Assembly (NCBI GenBank): GCA_964007475.1
Contig: OZ023273.1
Location: forward strand, 60,345,834 to 60,409,833
Origin: Hybos culiciformis
Taxonomy: Eukaryota > Arthropoda > Insecta > Diptera > Hybotidae
Reading direction: 5' to 3'
Length of the DNA: 64,000 nt
Shown piece after piece: positions 12,301-20,550 of the stretch (positions within the stretch are counted from its first letter, which is position 1; each line of letters begins with the position of its first letter). Both the position numbers and the translations under genes were made by a program. The notes below the pieces were generated by a model. It had not been told where the DNA came from, ran no database searches, and saw only the letters and a program-made list of their open reading frames with translations.

Positions 12301-15300
12301 TGCTCTCCCATTAAAATTGTTTCCGACAGCTGGCGCACGTTTGACTTACGACTTGTGCCGCTTTAAGAAAAGTGTACATGATTACCTACTAACTATCCCA
12401 CTTTTAAATCCCGTCTAAACTTCCTTTCCATTATCAAATCCATGCTTCTTTAAGCATAAAAGGTATCCCACCTAGTGATTTGGTAACTTTAATAAAAAAA
12501 AAAAAAAAGGAGTAAGAGGAGAAAGCAAATTCTAAGTGTTAGTCTGTTAAATTAGTTCGGTATTTCACCTTTATTATTTTCATTTGTGAAAATCCTGATT
12601 TTTTTATTCTTGACATTGAAAATTGCAATTTGAAAAGAAATAAATATCTGAAATATGAATATTTTTTGGCGATCGACCTAAAATCATTACGCGATCGACG
12701 TTATTGACATCTCTGAGCTGTAGTATCATTTGTTCCCAAATAAAGTAATTATATAACTTTAAAAATAATTGATCTCATTAATTTCAAACCTATCATCTTT
12801 TTCTAATTTCAGTTGTTATGTATTTTTATTTATTGTTTTTATTTTATATTACTTTTTATAAAGTTTTATTCTAATTTGAATAATTTTTGTATCTGCGGTT
12901 TATTTTATGTTTCGTTTGTTAATGTTAATAATAATGTAATTTAAAATTTATTATTTTTTCTATTGTTCTATCTACATTTTTTTGCTTTTTCAACTCTCCA
13001 GTTTTTCCATGGTCAAGAGTTGGCAACCCTGTTCGTCATCCCTAAACGAACATGAATATTTCCGCTACATGAGCGGAAATATTCGCCATGTATATGAACA
13101 TTTATATAAAATTGGGGGTTTTCACGGGTTTAATAACATAGTTATTTATAATTTTAAGCTTAAATTTTGAAAAAAAAAAAATGTTTGCGCATTTCTTATT
13201 TGAAGTGAAACTTCTTTAGAGGCATTGTGATTGAGAGTGAAAAAAATGTAAGTGTCAAAAATGCCTCGATTATTGTCAAAAAAGCCTCGATTATTGTCAA
13301 AAAATGCCTCGATTATTGTCAAAAAAAAAGGCAAAAAAAAAAAGAAAAAAGAAAAAATTTATGTGTCAGATGATGATAGAACCGACAGCCGCTAGCAACT
13401 TAATGAAGCTTATTAGCGCAATAACCTACTCTATATTGGCTCAGAATTAAAGTCGAAAATACTATTTTTTTTCGATTGAAACAATAATAAAAAAATATTT
13501 CATTTATTGATTATTAGTGCTAATTTTCAAAAAGTTTTTGGAATAAAAATATGTATTCTGAATAAAAATGTTCCACATGCACCTATTTTGTAGATAATTT
13601 ATTTTTGATATTAATTTTTCTTAATGTAATTTTTAGTTTGTTAGTGTAATTTATTTTTGACATAAATTACACTAATAAAATGCAGGAGGAATATTTTTAT
13701 TACAATTATTTTTCGGAAGAAATACTAATGTCAAATTTTGCAGGCATATTTGAAAATGCTCTTTTAAATAAAACAGATTTTTTTTTTGAAGTAATTTGTA
13801 ATTGAATTGTTAGTATAAATTATTTTTGCCATTAAATTCCATTAATGCAATGCATGTAGAATATTTTTATTCTAATTCCTTTTCAGAAGAAGTACTAATT
13901 ACTTAAACATGAAATTTTTCAAGCATATTTAAAAAGTTATTTTAGGTTAAACTTTTCGGGCAACAAAAAGAAAACATGATTTAAGCCACGCTGCTGTTTT
14001 TTCATACATTATTATCGCTAATAATATAGTTGTAACCGGAATTGTGTTTACAGCTTAAAATATAGTAGAAATCATCTGGCAATCAGTGTTGCCATGCAGC
14101 CATAATTCTAGCCATTTTGAAATAATTTAAAAGCCATTATGCCACTTAATTTTTTGAGCTTAAAAAGTATTTTAGAATTTTTAAATGTTTTTATATCTAA
14201 GTAGTTGCTGGTTTTTAATTTTTTTTGTTTAATTTTTTCTAAGCCGCCGAATCCCCCCAAAACAAGTTGTTTTAAGTCGACTGGGCGCAGCAGTCGAAGC
14301 ACAAAAATCAACTAGTCGCCGTCGAAAAAATCGATTGGCGTCATGTCTTATGTGGACTTGGCCATTTTAAATATTTATTTAGCCTCCCCAGAAAATACTA
14401 CTTGCCATGAAGTTTCACTTCTTCCGTGTGTCCCGAGACTCAAATATTTTTTTTTTTCAATACGATTTTAAAATTACTTTTCTGTAAATTTAATTTTAAA
14501 ATTGTATTAGTAATATGCATTATTCAAATTCAAAATAATACTTCAAAATTATAAAAATTAAAAAATTGTATGACAGAAAAAAATATCCAGCCACAGCAAC
14601 TTAAAGATCTTTTTTATTTACTATAATTAATTTAATATATAAGTTTATATAAATATTTTACATATTTAATAATTGGGCAACTAATATTTTTTTACATCAA
14701 ATTTCATTCACGAATATTCTAAATCAAAATTATGTGTGGACAGCACTTTCATACATGAATATTCACACACGAAATTTCATCAATGAACAAAAAGTTCACT
14801 CACGCATATGTGGACGCTCCTTAGCCGCAAATCCCACTGACCAACCACCAAACCGCCCGCCCGCCCGCCGCCCCCCACCCCCCTCTTGTTTTGGGACACC
14901 CCTATACTTTCTACAAAAAAATGGGGCAAATCGAGCAAAAAAAATAATTTTCCCATATAAAATGTATGAAAACTTTTGGGGGCCCTATCTCCGAAACGGG
15001 GCCTTTGCCCGAAGAACTGATTTCAGTTTTGGGAGTTTGGGCACCGCCTCTACCCCCTTCCAAGTTTCAGCCAATTCTGATGGGTTCAAGGAAACTGTAG
15101 TTTAGCCAAAGTAAGCTATGCTAAACAAAACAACTTTCAGTACTTTTTACAAATAAATTAAAAAAAAAAAAACGAAAAAATATTTTATTAATTTCTCTTC
15201 GAAACTCATTTTGAAATTATTAATAGAAAATAAAAACTTTTGGATGTTTTTTTGTTTAAAACGGTTGTTACTAAGTTTTGTGTTTAAACTTTTTCTTATT

Positions 15301-18300
15301 TATTCGGGCATTAAAACAGAATACTTTGATTATCAACGTCCTTAACGTAAAAAGTTAAAATAGATTTAACTTTTTACGTCGTCAACGTCAACGTCCAGTT
15401 AAACCGTCTCCTACACTTCCATACATTTAATATTTCTTACGTCTTTAGCGTCACGTCCGTCGCGTCCAGTTAAACAGAGCTATTATTTTAAAGTGGTTTT
15501 CAATTACTGACAATATACGACAAAAAGTAAATTTAAAGTTGTTCTTAATTGAAAATAAAAATTGTTTTTGTTGTCATTTTTATTTTTCTTATTTTTATTT
15601 TTAAAAGTTATATAGGTATAAAATTTATATAAGAAAATATATTAATTTACTTTATTTTTAATTAATTTATTATTTTTTTAATTAAGAGAAACTTCTTCGA
15701 TTCTGTACGAACGACGCCGATACCAAAGCTAACGCTGACTCCATCCAACGTCGCGTTATTCTGTTTTAGCTTCTTAAATGTAGGCTATGTTTCTATGATA
15801 TATCAATGGTTGAAACAGAATTGAGTTTTTGTTAAGTTGATTTTATTGTTATACGAATCCTCAATCACATTTCTCTGTCCTCTGTCCTCAATCACGTCTT
15901 AAGTTGTATTGGGCCCCGAGATGCTTATAGGGTACTAAAAATTTTGATCCGAGGCTCCAACGGGGGGGCTATCTTAGAAGCCGGTTTTGCAATTTAGTTA
16001 TATTCCGGAAAAATGTTATAGCGTTGGACTCGAATCGACTATCTAGAAGACTGGATGTGTAAAAGCACCCATCCAAGGTTTTGGGTTTCAGGGGAAGGGG
16101 CTATGTATCAAATTTCGAAATTCCGATTTTTTTCAGAGCACAAAATTTGCATTAAAGTGTTTTGATATTAATATAAGTTCGGTACTACAGGTATTTCGAC
16201 TAGTTTAAAATTAAATACATGAAAAAGTAACAAATAATTAATAATAAAAAATATTTCAGGCAAGGCTTCTTATATACAGTTTGACTACAAAAAGCATATA
16301 TTTTATATTTAATTTTTATTCAGGTATATTTGTATACGTATTCAAAAATTAAAATTTTATTTGAGCTATAAAAAAATGTAATCAAATAAAAAGCCCTAAA
16401 AAGTAGAAAATAAAAATGTTTTCTTCCAAAGACTTGCTTTTAAATGTTCAAAATATTTTAAAAAGCATTCATAATATTAATAAAGAAAATAAGATTTAAA
16501 AAAAGGTCTCTAAAGCACTCAAGTTTTGTTTATTCGACAAAGATCTTAACAGTGAGAGGAATCTTATTCATCTCTACATTATTACATTTAAGTACCTACC
16601 TCCTGATTTTTAATAATTGAATTTAAATATAATATTGTTTTTTCATTATAGCACAATTCGAGAAGGAATTATAAGATGTATTCTTGCTACCGATATGGCC
16701 CGCCATAATGAAATTCTCACACAGTTCAAAGATGCCACACCTACTTTTGATTATTCTAATCGGACACATATTAACTTGGTAAGCTAATTTTTTCTTCTTA
16801 GCATGTTCACAATATGTCACTTATTATTTTAAATACAAAATTATCGAAACCCAGCATTCATCCATTATCTTTTTTATAAATATCTACGATTCCTTATCAG
16901 AAATAATTGGTTCCAGTATGTTGTACCCACACTTTTATACAGAAAGAAAATTATCAAATATAAATACCGTATATGTTAAAATATTTTTGTTGCTTTTTGT
17001 TGAGGAGCCCTAAAAAGTATAAATTAAAAATTTATTCTTACAATGTTCAAATTATTTTAAATAACATTTTCATGTGCATTATGTAGGTATATAGTTCTAA
17101 GATTGGAAATACCAATTTTTACATATTTTTTTAAAAATTAAGTTTGTCGTGTCTAAGTTCCGATAGAAAGATGGAAGTTTATTGTACAAAATAGAATATG
17201 TGAAAATTTTAAATAACTTTCATTATTTTAAGTCAAGAATAAACTTTAACCTAAATATTTTTAAGTGATTAAAGGAAAATGTAGTTGATTTAAAATCGTA
17301 TTTAGGTTAGTTGGATAGAAAACAACACTATGTTGAAGATTGCAGCTCTTGTTTTGGAATTTATACAACGGAATGACGTGAATGATAGAGTTAATTGTTA
17401 GAAAGTGTGGTAATTAGAAATCACGATTATTTTGTTATTTAAAAAAAAATTTTCTTTCGAAGAAAGGAGAGGAGATTCAAAATTATCTCAATAAAATACA
17501 AAAAGAAATATTGTCAATTTTTTACCTTAATTATTCAAAAAATAATTATAAGTAATAGTTACAAAATAATAGTTACTGGTTAATTGACACAAAAATATTC
17601 TCATAATTATGTAGGTAGATACGTAAATGTTAAACAGAAAGAAAATACTTCGATTTTTGACTAACTGTTTTTTGTACTTTGATAAACGCTCCGTAGAGTT
17701 ACATTTTGAAAAAAGAAATAGCTCTTAGAAGATCTAAATCAAATAAATAAAAGTCTTGTTTTATTATCAGAGACACAGTGTAACCACAGATAATATAATA
17801 TAAAAATTTATTTTGTTCTCATTTAAGTTGTGTATGGTGCTAATAAAAGTAGCCGATATATCTAATGAAGCTCGACCAATCGATGTAGCAGAACCATGGT
17901 TAGATCGTTTATTGCAAGAGTTTTTTGCTCAAAGTGCAGCCGAAAAATCCGAAGGATTGCCCGTTACTCCTTTCATGGATCCTGATAAAATAAGCAAACC
18001 TGGAAGCCAAGTTCGTTTTATTGGATTTGTAATAATACCTTTATTTGAAGCTTTGGGAGATCTTTTACCAGAGCTAACCGAAATGATTATAGTACCCGTA
18101 AGGGTTGCTTTAGATTATTATAAGTAAGTGAACATAATATGTTATTCAAACCTAGAATATTGAATTTAGACCTATTTCAGACGTCTAAATGATGCCCTAC
18201 AGAAGTCACGTAAATCACTTGCAGAAAATATGTGTATTTCAATCCACAAAACCACCAATCAAGGTAATGCTTCTGACGTAGGAGTATTGTCATCACCTCA

Positions 18301-20323
18301 AATGCCAAGATCTCAATCAGGCATTAGTGTTAAATCAAGACGAAGCATACCATCACTAAAGTCAGCATCAAGAATTTCTGTTGATGAACCTACCTGTGTT
18401 TCAGCAGAACTACAAGATCTACCAGAAGGAAGTGAAAGTGGTGATTCGGAGACTGCAACTGAAGTTGATGTAAGAGTTTAATTATTAAAATAGAAAAAAC
18501 GAAAAATAATCAGAATAACAGTATTCAGAAGTAGTTATAAAAATTGTGCAATAAATGAAATTAAATACTGTTTAAAAGTTGGTTCCATCACGATTTCAAT
18601 TCTTCTGCTTCCAAAAAGAACCAACGAAGCAGGACATGAACTTAGGATAAAAATTGAGTTTTAATTCTTAAAAAGGATTTTGTACGCAGTGTATGCTTGT
18701 TTGGGTCAAATTTTGCAGCTGATATTTTATATTAGAAATACTTAACACATAATTATATTTATATTTCTGGCAATATTGCAACAATTCCAACCTGCCGTTA
18801 AATATTGAAGTTAATGGAATTTTGAATTGTGATTGGAAATATTAATTTAATATACACATGCGAAGTTTCAGAATAATCATATAACAGTATAATTATTTTA
18901 AATTTGTTGATAAATTATTAATTATAAATTCTAATTTGGCCTATGTGGCCTATCTAAACATTCCCGACCCGCTGCAACCTAACCTACCTATTAGTTTATT
19001 ACTCGTATCACCTTCTATGAACATTAATGGACAAAAATTGCTTGCTTTCAATTCGATTTAGAAATAAGCTTTTTATTTCCAATTTATTTAACGCACTTAA
19101 AAAAAAAAATATATATATAAAATATAATAAAAAGGAAAAAAATTAGGGAACTCTGATGCACTTATTTGAATTACTTAAAAATTGTATATTTAAATATTTT
19201 TTAATTTCGAAGTAATAATTTTATTAACATTTTTAAGGTTGCCGAGAAAACATCAAAATTTAAAGTTGATACCGAAAGCAGTAATCGCTCAAAATCCCAT
19301 TCAACGTCGAGGCGATCGTCCAGAGAAAAGCGTCCGTCTATGATAAGTGAAATGTACAGCTCTGGGGGTCGTATGCGCAGCTCCTATGGTAATATTCACG
19401 GTTGTTCGAACCGCAGTCATTTCTGTTCTAACCGTGCAGTTAGCTTAGATCAATATAGTAATCGTAGATTATCAAATGATGGTCTTCAGCAAGTCATATC
19501 CGACAGTAATGTATTTTATAATCGTCATAACCGTAGCTTGGAGATGGATGGTCACTCCAACCTTAACAGTACGGGCTCAACTACAACTCCTAGTGACAAT
19601 CGACCCTCCAGAAATGACACATCGTCACATCGTGATCTTGCTAATAGGGAAGACGTTGTGAATATGAATTCAACAAACAATGGAGTTTTATTTTTAAGTC
19701 AAGTCTCTCCCTCGGAAATTATTGAAAAACGTTTGATAGAACAACAAGTGGAAAGTACGAATAACGATTGTCAACAATGCTCAAACGGAATGAAAAGTTG
19801 GAAAGCACGTTTTAAACAAATAACAGATATGTTTTCATTTTCTTTTGATAGAAGTCATTCAAAACGGTACGGAAGTGCCCGTAACAGTTTGTATTCGATA
19901 CGAAACAACAATACCGCGTCGGAAATTTCAAAACCTGATGTTTGCTGTACAATCTCTAACAATCTCTCTCCAATTTTAAAACAACAACAACGTCATAATG
20001 AAATTACTTATGCAGGGCGGGATCGCGCTTACAGTTTAGATGTACCTTGCAACAGATTCCGTTATAGCAATAGTAGTAGTGGCGGCGGAGATAGCAGGAA
20101 ATCATCCAAACACGAGGATAATAGTAATCGTAATGAATATTTAAACGAAGATACGAGCAGTGGAGAGGTCCTTCCGATTCGAATCAATGGCGGTAGTGCC
20201 GGAACCCAAGTTTTGCCTCTTGTGTCAGGCAACAGTGTCGCGGAAGGCGATAATAGTGTTGGTCAAAGTGAATGCGACATATCTACAAGCGGTGCAGGTT
20301 TTGGTGATGCTTACAAAATGTGA
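1892..20323 (+). CDS. Pde9: PDE9-type high-affinity cGMP 3',5'-cyclic phosphodiesterase, eight coding exons
   Basis: Hydrolyses cGMP to 5'-GMP. Exons 1892-3344, 4860-5185, 6023-6174, 7765-7872, 16652-16778, 17828-18123, 18181-18469 and 19238-20323 all have GT-AG borders and consistent phases; their 3837 nt give 1278 residues plus stop. Class I PDE metal-site motifs are present: HNFRHC (residues 582-587), HDLDH (622-626) and ADISNE with Asp 732. The nucleotide-clamp glutamine and phenylalanine are in QVRF (783-786). [21 protein letters not shown] and LATDMARH are hallmarks of PDE9 rather than other PDEs. Residues 1-480 are low-complexity Ser/Thr/Asn-rich with a short coiled coil just before the catalytic domain; the C-terminal 450 residues are Ser/Arg/Asn-rich. 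Both tails are longer than in vertebrate PDE9A. The start is the first ATG after an in-frame TAA and a splice acceptor at 1878-1879, so a 5' untranslated exon must lie upstream. Confidence 0.93.
4860..5185 (+). CDS. Pde9: PDE9 exon: start of catalytic domain
   Basis: The polypyrimidine-AG acceptor ends at 4859 and the donor GTGAGT starts at 5186. The exon ends on a complete codon. It encodes the linker and the first catalytic helices up to [12 protein letters not shown], the first metal-binding histidine cluster. Joining to the previous exon rebuilds a Cys codon across the splice. Confidence 0.93.
6023..6174 (+). CDS. Pde9: PDE9 exon: HDLDHPG metal-binding motif
   Basis: The acceptor TTTCTTTAG ends at 6022; the donor GTGGGT starts at 6175. 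It encodes [14 protein letters not shown] and [10 protein letters not shown], among the most conserved blocks of the PDE9 catalytic centre. It ends with two bases of an Arg codon completed by the next exon. Confidence 0.93.
7123..7316. mobile_element. Candidate small MITE in PDE9 intron 4
   Basis: TTTACACGGTTCACTTTT near 7126 is mirrored by a degenerate inverted copy ending in CGTGTAAA near 7312. A second internal inverted copy (AAGTGAACTGTG...TGTGTAA) lies near 7190-7213. I could not find a clear target-site duplication. Confidence 0.4.
7765..7872 (+). CDS. Pde9: PDE9 exon: [11 protein letters not shown] block
   Basis: This 108-bp exon is flanked by TTTACAG and GTAAGT. It encodes [17 protein letters not shown], including the catalytic-pocket ENHH, then ECNIF. 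The next intron, 8.8 kb long, hosts the antisense MADF gene and a nested transposon cluster. Confidence 0.92.
8310..8763 (-). CDS. MADF gene exon 3 (terminal)
   Basis: The acceptor TTTTTCACAG precedes it. The open frame continues to TAA at 8312-8310. The exon carries the hydrophilic linker and the C-terminal helix; there is no ATG near its beginning, consistent with an internal splice entry. Confidence 0.83.
8310..9808 (-). CDS. MADF-domain (MADF-BESS-like) protein nested antisense in a PDE9 intron
   Basis: Three exons read from right to left: 9808-9676, 9604-9445 and 8763-8310. Phases match (carry-over of one, then two bases) and the 747 nt give 248 residues plus stop. Exon 1 encodes [13 protein letters not shown]...NIAKSIGVP and exon 2 [12 protein letters not shown]...[11 protein letters not shown], together the classic MADF fold with its spaced tryptophans and aromatics. 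Exon 3 is a Ser/Asn/Glu-rich linker with a basic SSKKIKKE patch, ending in a helical segment ([13 protein letters not shown]...) like a degenerate BESS motif. MADF proteins are usually sequence-specific DNA-binding regulators in insects; related domains also occur in PIF/Harbinger accessory proteins. All frames are intact. The target is unknown. Confidence 0.85.
9445..9604 (-). CDS. MADF gene exon 2
   Basis: Bounded by acceptor TACTTTAG and donor GTAAGT on the minus strand. It encodes [19 protein letters not shown] and [11 protein letters not shown], the recognition-helix half of MADF. It ends with two carry-over bases. Confidence 0.85.
9676..9808 (-). CDS. MADF gene exon 1
   Basis: Starts at the ATG whose complement is at 9806-9808 and ends before a GTAACG donor. 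It encodes the first MADF helices ([18 protein letters not shown]). It ends with one carry-over base. Confidence 0.83.
10841..12715. mobile_element. Second hAT-type element nested in the first
   Basis: It begins CAGGGGTGTCAACTT and ends TTGACATCTCTG. Duplications AGCTATAG (10833-10840) and AGCTGTAG (12716-12723) match at seven of eight positions. Only about 55 bp of its left part precedes the retrotransposon fragment. No transposase of its own is visible. Confidence 0.75.
10892..12508 (+). mobile_element. 5'-truncated non-LTR retrotransposon, jockey-like RT
   Basis: An open frame from about 10892 to the stop at 12416-12418 encodes the palm and thumb of a reverse transcriptase. It contains [42 protein letters not shown] and the catalytic [10 protein letters not shown] (FADD variant). 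A C-terminal region, an 80-bp 3' tail and a poly(A) run at about 12495-12508 follow. The endonuclease, ORF1 and N-terminal RT region are missing, as in target-primed 5' truncation. Base composition is distinctly more GC-rich than the surroundings. The RT frame is intact over 505 codons, suggesting recent arrival. I see no clear target-site duplication. Confidence 0.88.
13261..13328 (+). repeat. Tandem repeat, three units of about 22 bp
   Basis: GCCTCGATTATTGTCAAAAA is repeated three times head to tail inside the outer TIR element. Confidence 0.8.
13490..13950 (+). repeat. Diverged tandem duplication, about 180-bp period
   Basis: Blocks near 13640-13770 and 13800-13950 share the order 'gttagt-taaattatttttg..cat', 'aatgca..gaatatttttatt' and 'tttcnGaagaantactaat', then a 'caggcatattt/caagcatattt' motif. 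A weaker third copy begins near 13490. This is internal sequence of the outer TIR element. Confidence 0.5.
14824..15110. repeat. GC-rich repeat fragment
   Basis: The block starts with GCAAATCCCACTGACCAA and a CCCGCC run, then GGGGCCC- and CCGAAACGGGG-rich sequence abruptly different from its AT-rich flanks. The first 40 bases recur in the spacer of the palindrome at 24576-24637. It is probably transposon-derived. An open frame here (14734-15105) has no recognisable protein. Confidence 0.55.
15313..15768. mobile_element. Candidate TIR element with internal hairpin
   Basis: TAAAACAGAATA at the left is matched by TATTCTGTTTTA at the right. A perfect stem of about 15 bp (ACGTAAAAAGTTAAA and its complement) lies at 15345-15379, followed by repeated ACGTC-type motifs. 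No coding capacity; the target duplication is unclear. Confidence 0.45.
15905..16140. repeat. Second GC-rich non-coding island in PDE9 intron 4
   Basis: It contains GGGCCCCGAG, CAACGGGGGGGC and CAGGGGAAGGGGC in otherwise AT-rich intron. It resembles the 14824-15110 block in texture but I cannot align them base by base. Probably old transposon sequence. Confidence 0.35.
16652..16778 (+). CDS. Pde9: PDE9 exon: ILATDMARH block
   Basis: The acceptor TTTCATTATAG ends at 16651; the donor GTAAGC starts at 16779. It encodes [20 protein letters not shown], in phase with the exon at 7765-7872 across the long intron. It ends on a complete codon. Confidence 0.93.
17828..18123 (+). CDS. Pde9: PDE9 exon: DISNE metal Asp and substrate glutamine
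   Basis: The acceptor CATTTAAG ends at 17827; the donor GTAAGT starts at 18124. It encodes [10 protein letters not shown], with the second-half metal-ligand Asp, then [11 protein letters not shown] and [14 protein letters not shown], with the purine-clamp Gln and Phe. This completes the catalytic domain. Confidence 0.93.
18181..18481 (+). CDS. Pde9: PDE9 exon with two alternative ends (spliced at 18469 or stop at 18481)
   Basis: The acceptor CTATTTCAG ends at 18180. The exon leaves the catalytic domain ([11 protein letters not shown]) and enters a Ser/Arg-rich tail. A donor GTAAGA starts at 18470, exactly on a codon border. If it is unused, the frame ends four codons later at TAA 18479-18481, giving 920 residues. 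If used, it joins 19238 in phase and gives 1278 residues. Confidence 0.85.
19238..20323 (+). CDS. Pde9: PDE9 last exon: long Ser/Asn/Arg-rich tail
   Basis: The acceptor TTTTTAAG ends at 19237 and the frame is open from the first base through residue 1278. The encoded 361 residues are enriched in Ser, Asn, Arg and Gly, with basic clusters such as [12 protein letters not shown], and carry no catalytic motif. GC content is clearly higher than in the flanking introns, supporting coding use. It ends at TGA 20321-20323, followed by C. Confidence 0.85.
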   Translation, partial: VAEKTSKFKVDTESSNRSKSHSTSRRSSREKRPSMISEMYSSGGRMRSSYGNIHGCSNRSHFCSNRAVSLDQYSNRRLSNDGLQQVISDSNVFYNRHNRSLEMDGHSNLNSTGSTTTPSDNRPSRNDTSSHRDLANREDVVNMNSTNNGVLFLSQVSPSEIIEKRLIEQQVESTNNDCQQCSNGMKSWKARFKQITDMFSFSFDRSHSKRYGSARNSLYSIRNNNTASEISKPDVCCTISNNLSPILKQQQRHNEITYAGRDRAYSLDVPCNRFRYSNSSSGGGDSRKSSKHEDNSNRNEYLNEDTSSGEVLPIRINGGSAGTQVLPLVSGNSVAEGDNSVGQSECDISTSGAGFGDAYKM

Positions 20324-20476
20324 CATACGACTTCCCTGACAAATAATAGTTCAAGCCAAAGAACCCCTGCAAACCGTATAGTGACAGAAAATTTTTGGTC
20401 AGATTTAAGTGATCGGTTAAGTTCATTTGCATGTAAATGTTGCGAAAGAAGGCTGCCAGAGCCAGAAAATGTTTAA
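20324..20476 (+). CDS. Possible 50-codon readthrough extension of PDE9
   Basis: After the TGA at 20321-20323 (followed by C), the same frame stays open for 50 codons to TAA 20474-20476. The predicted extension contains ENFWSDLSDRL and a cysteine cluster CKCC near its end. Base composition looks coding, unlike the AT-rich sequence beyond 20476. I see no good donor and acceptor pair that would remove the TGA. Readthrough is an inference; an ordinary 3' UTR remains possible. Confidence 0.4.
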   Translation, partial: HTTSLTNNSSSQRTPANRIVTENFWSDLSDRLSSFACKCCERRLPEPENV

Positions 20477-20534
20477 AAATTATTATACATATTCTTGTAT
20501 GTATATTGAAACTAGATGTACATTGGATGTTTTA

Positions 20535-20545
20535 AATAAAATAAA
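20535..20545 (+). promoter_or_regulatory. Overlapping AATAAA poly(A) signals of PDE9
   Basis: Two overlapping AATAAA hexamers lie about 210 bp after the TGA and 60 bp after the second stop, the expected place for 3'-end formation. Confidence 0.6.
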
Positions 20546-20550
20546 ACCAC

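Larger units (their letters stand above)
10665..13031. mobile_element. hAT-type non-autonomous element inserted in the outer TIR element
   Basis: Its ends are CAGGGATGCCAACTGG and the inverted GAGTTGGCAACCCTG. A perfect 8-bp target duplication TTCGTCAT flanks it at 10657-10664 and 13032-13039. CAGGG ends with 8-bp duplications are the hAT signature. The flanking sequence is continuous once the element is removed. Confidence 0.82.
10561..14820. mobile_element. Outer TIR DNA transposon (host of three nested insertions)
   Basis: The left end AGGAGCGTCCACACATGCGT is matched inverted by the right end ...ACGCATATGTGGACGCTCC. Both ends contain a second internal inverted GTGTGGAC motif 50-100 bp inside, so each can fold on itself. 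Flanks are TAA on the left and TTA on the right, close to but not identical to a three-base TWA duplication as in PIF/Harbinger; the class is therefore tentative. No transposase is recognisable, so the element is non-autonomous. Native sequence is 10561-10664 and 13040-14820; the rest is later insertions. Confidence 0.65.

Noticed and set aside
14734..15105. 123-codon frame across the end of the outer TIR element
   Set aside because: It spans the boundary between a transposon end and a GC-rich repeat, with Pro/Arg runs due to CCCGCC sequence; no protein signature.
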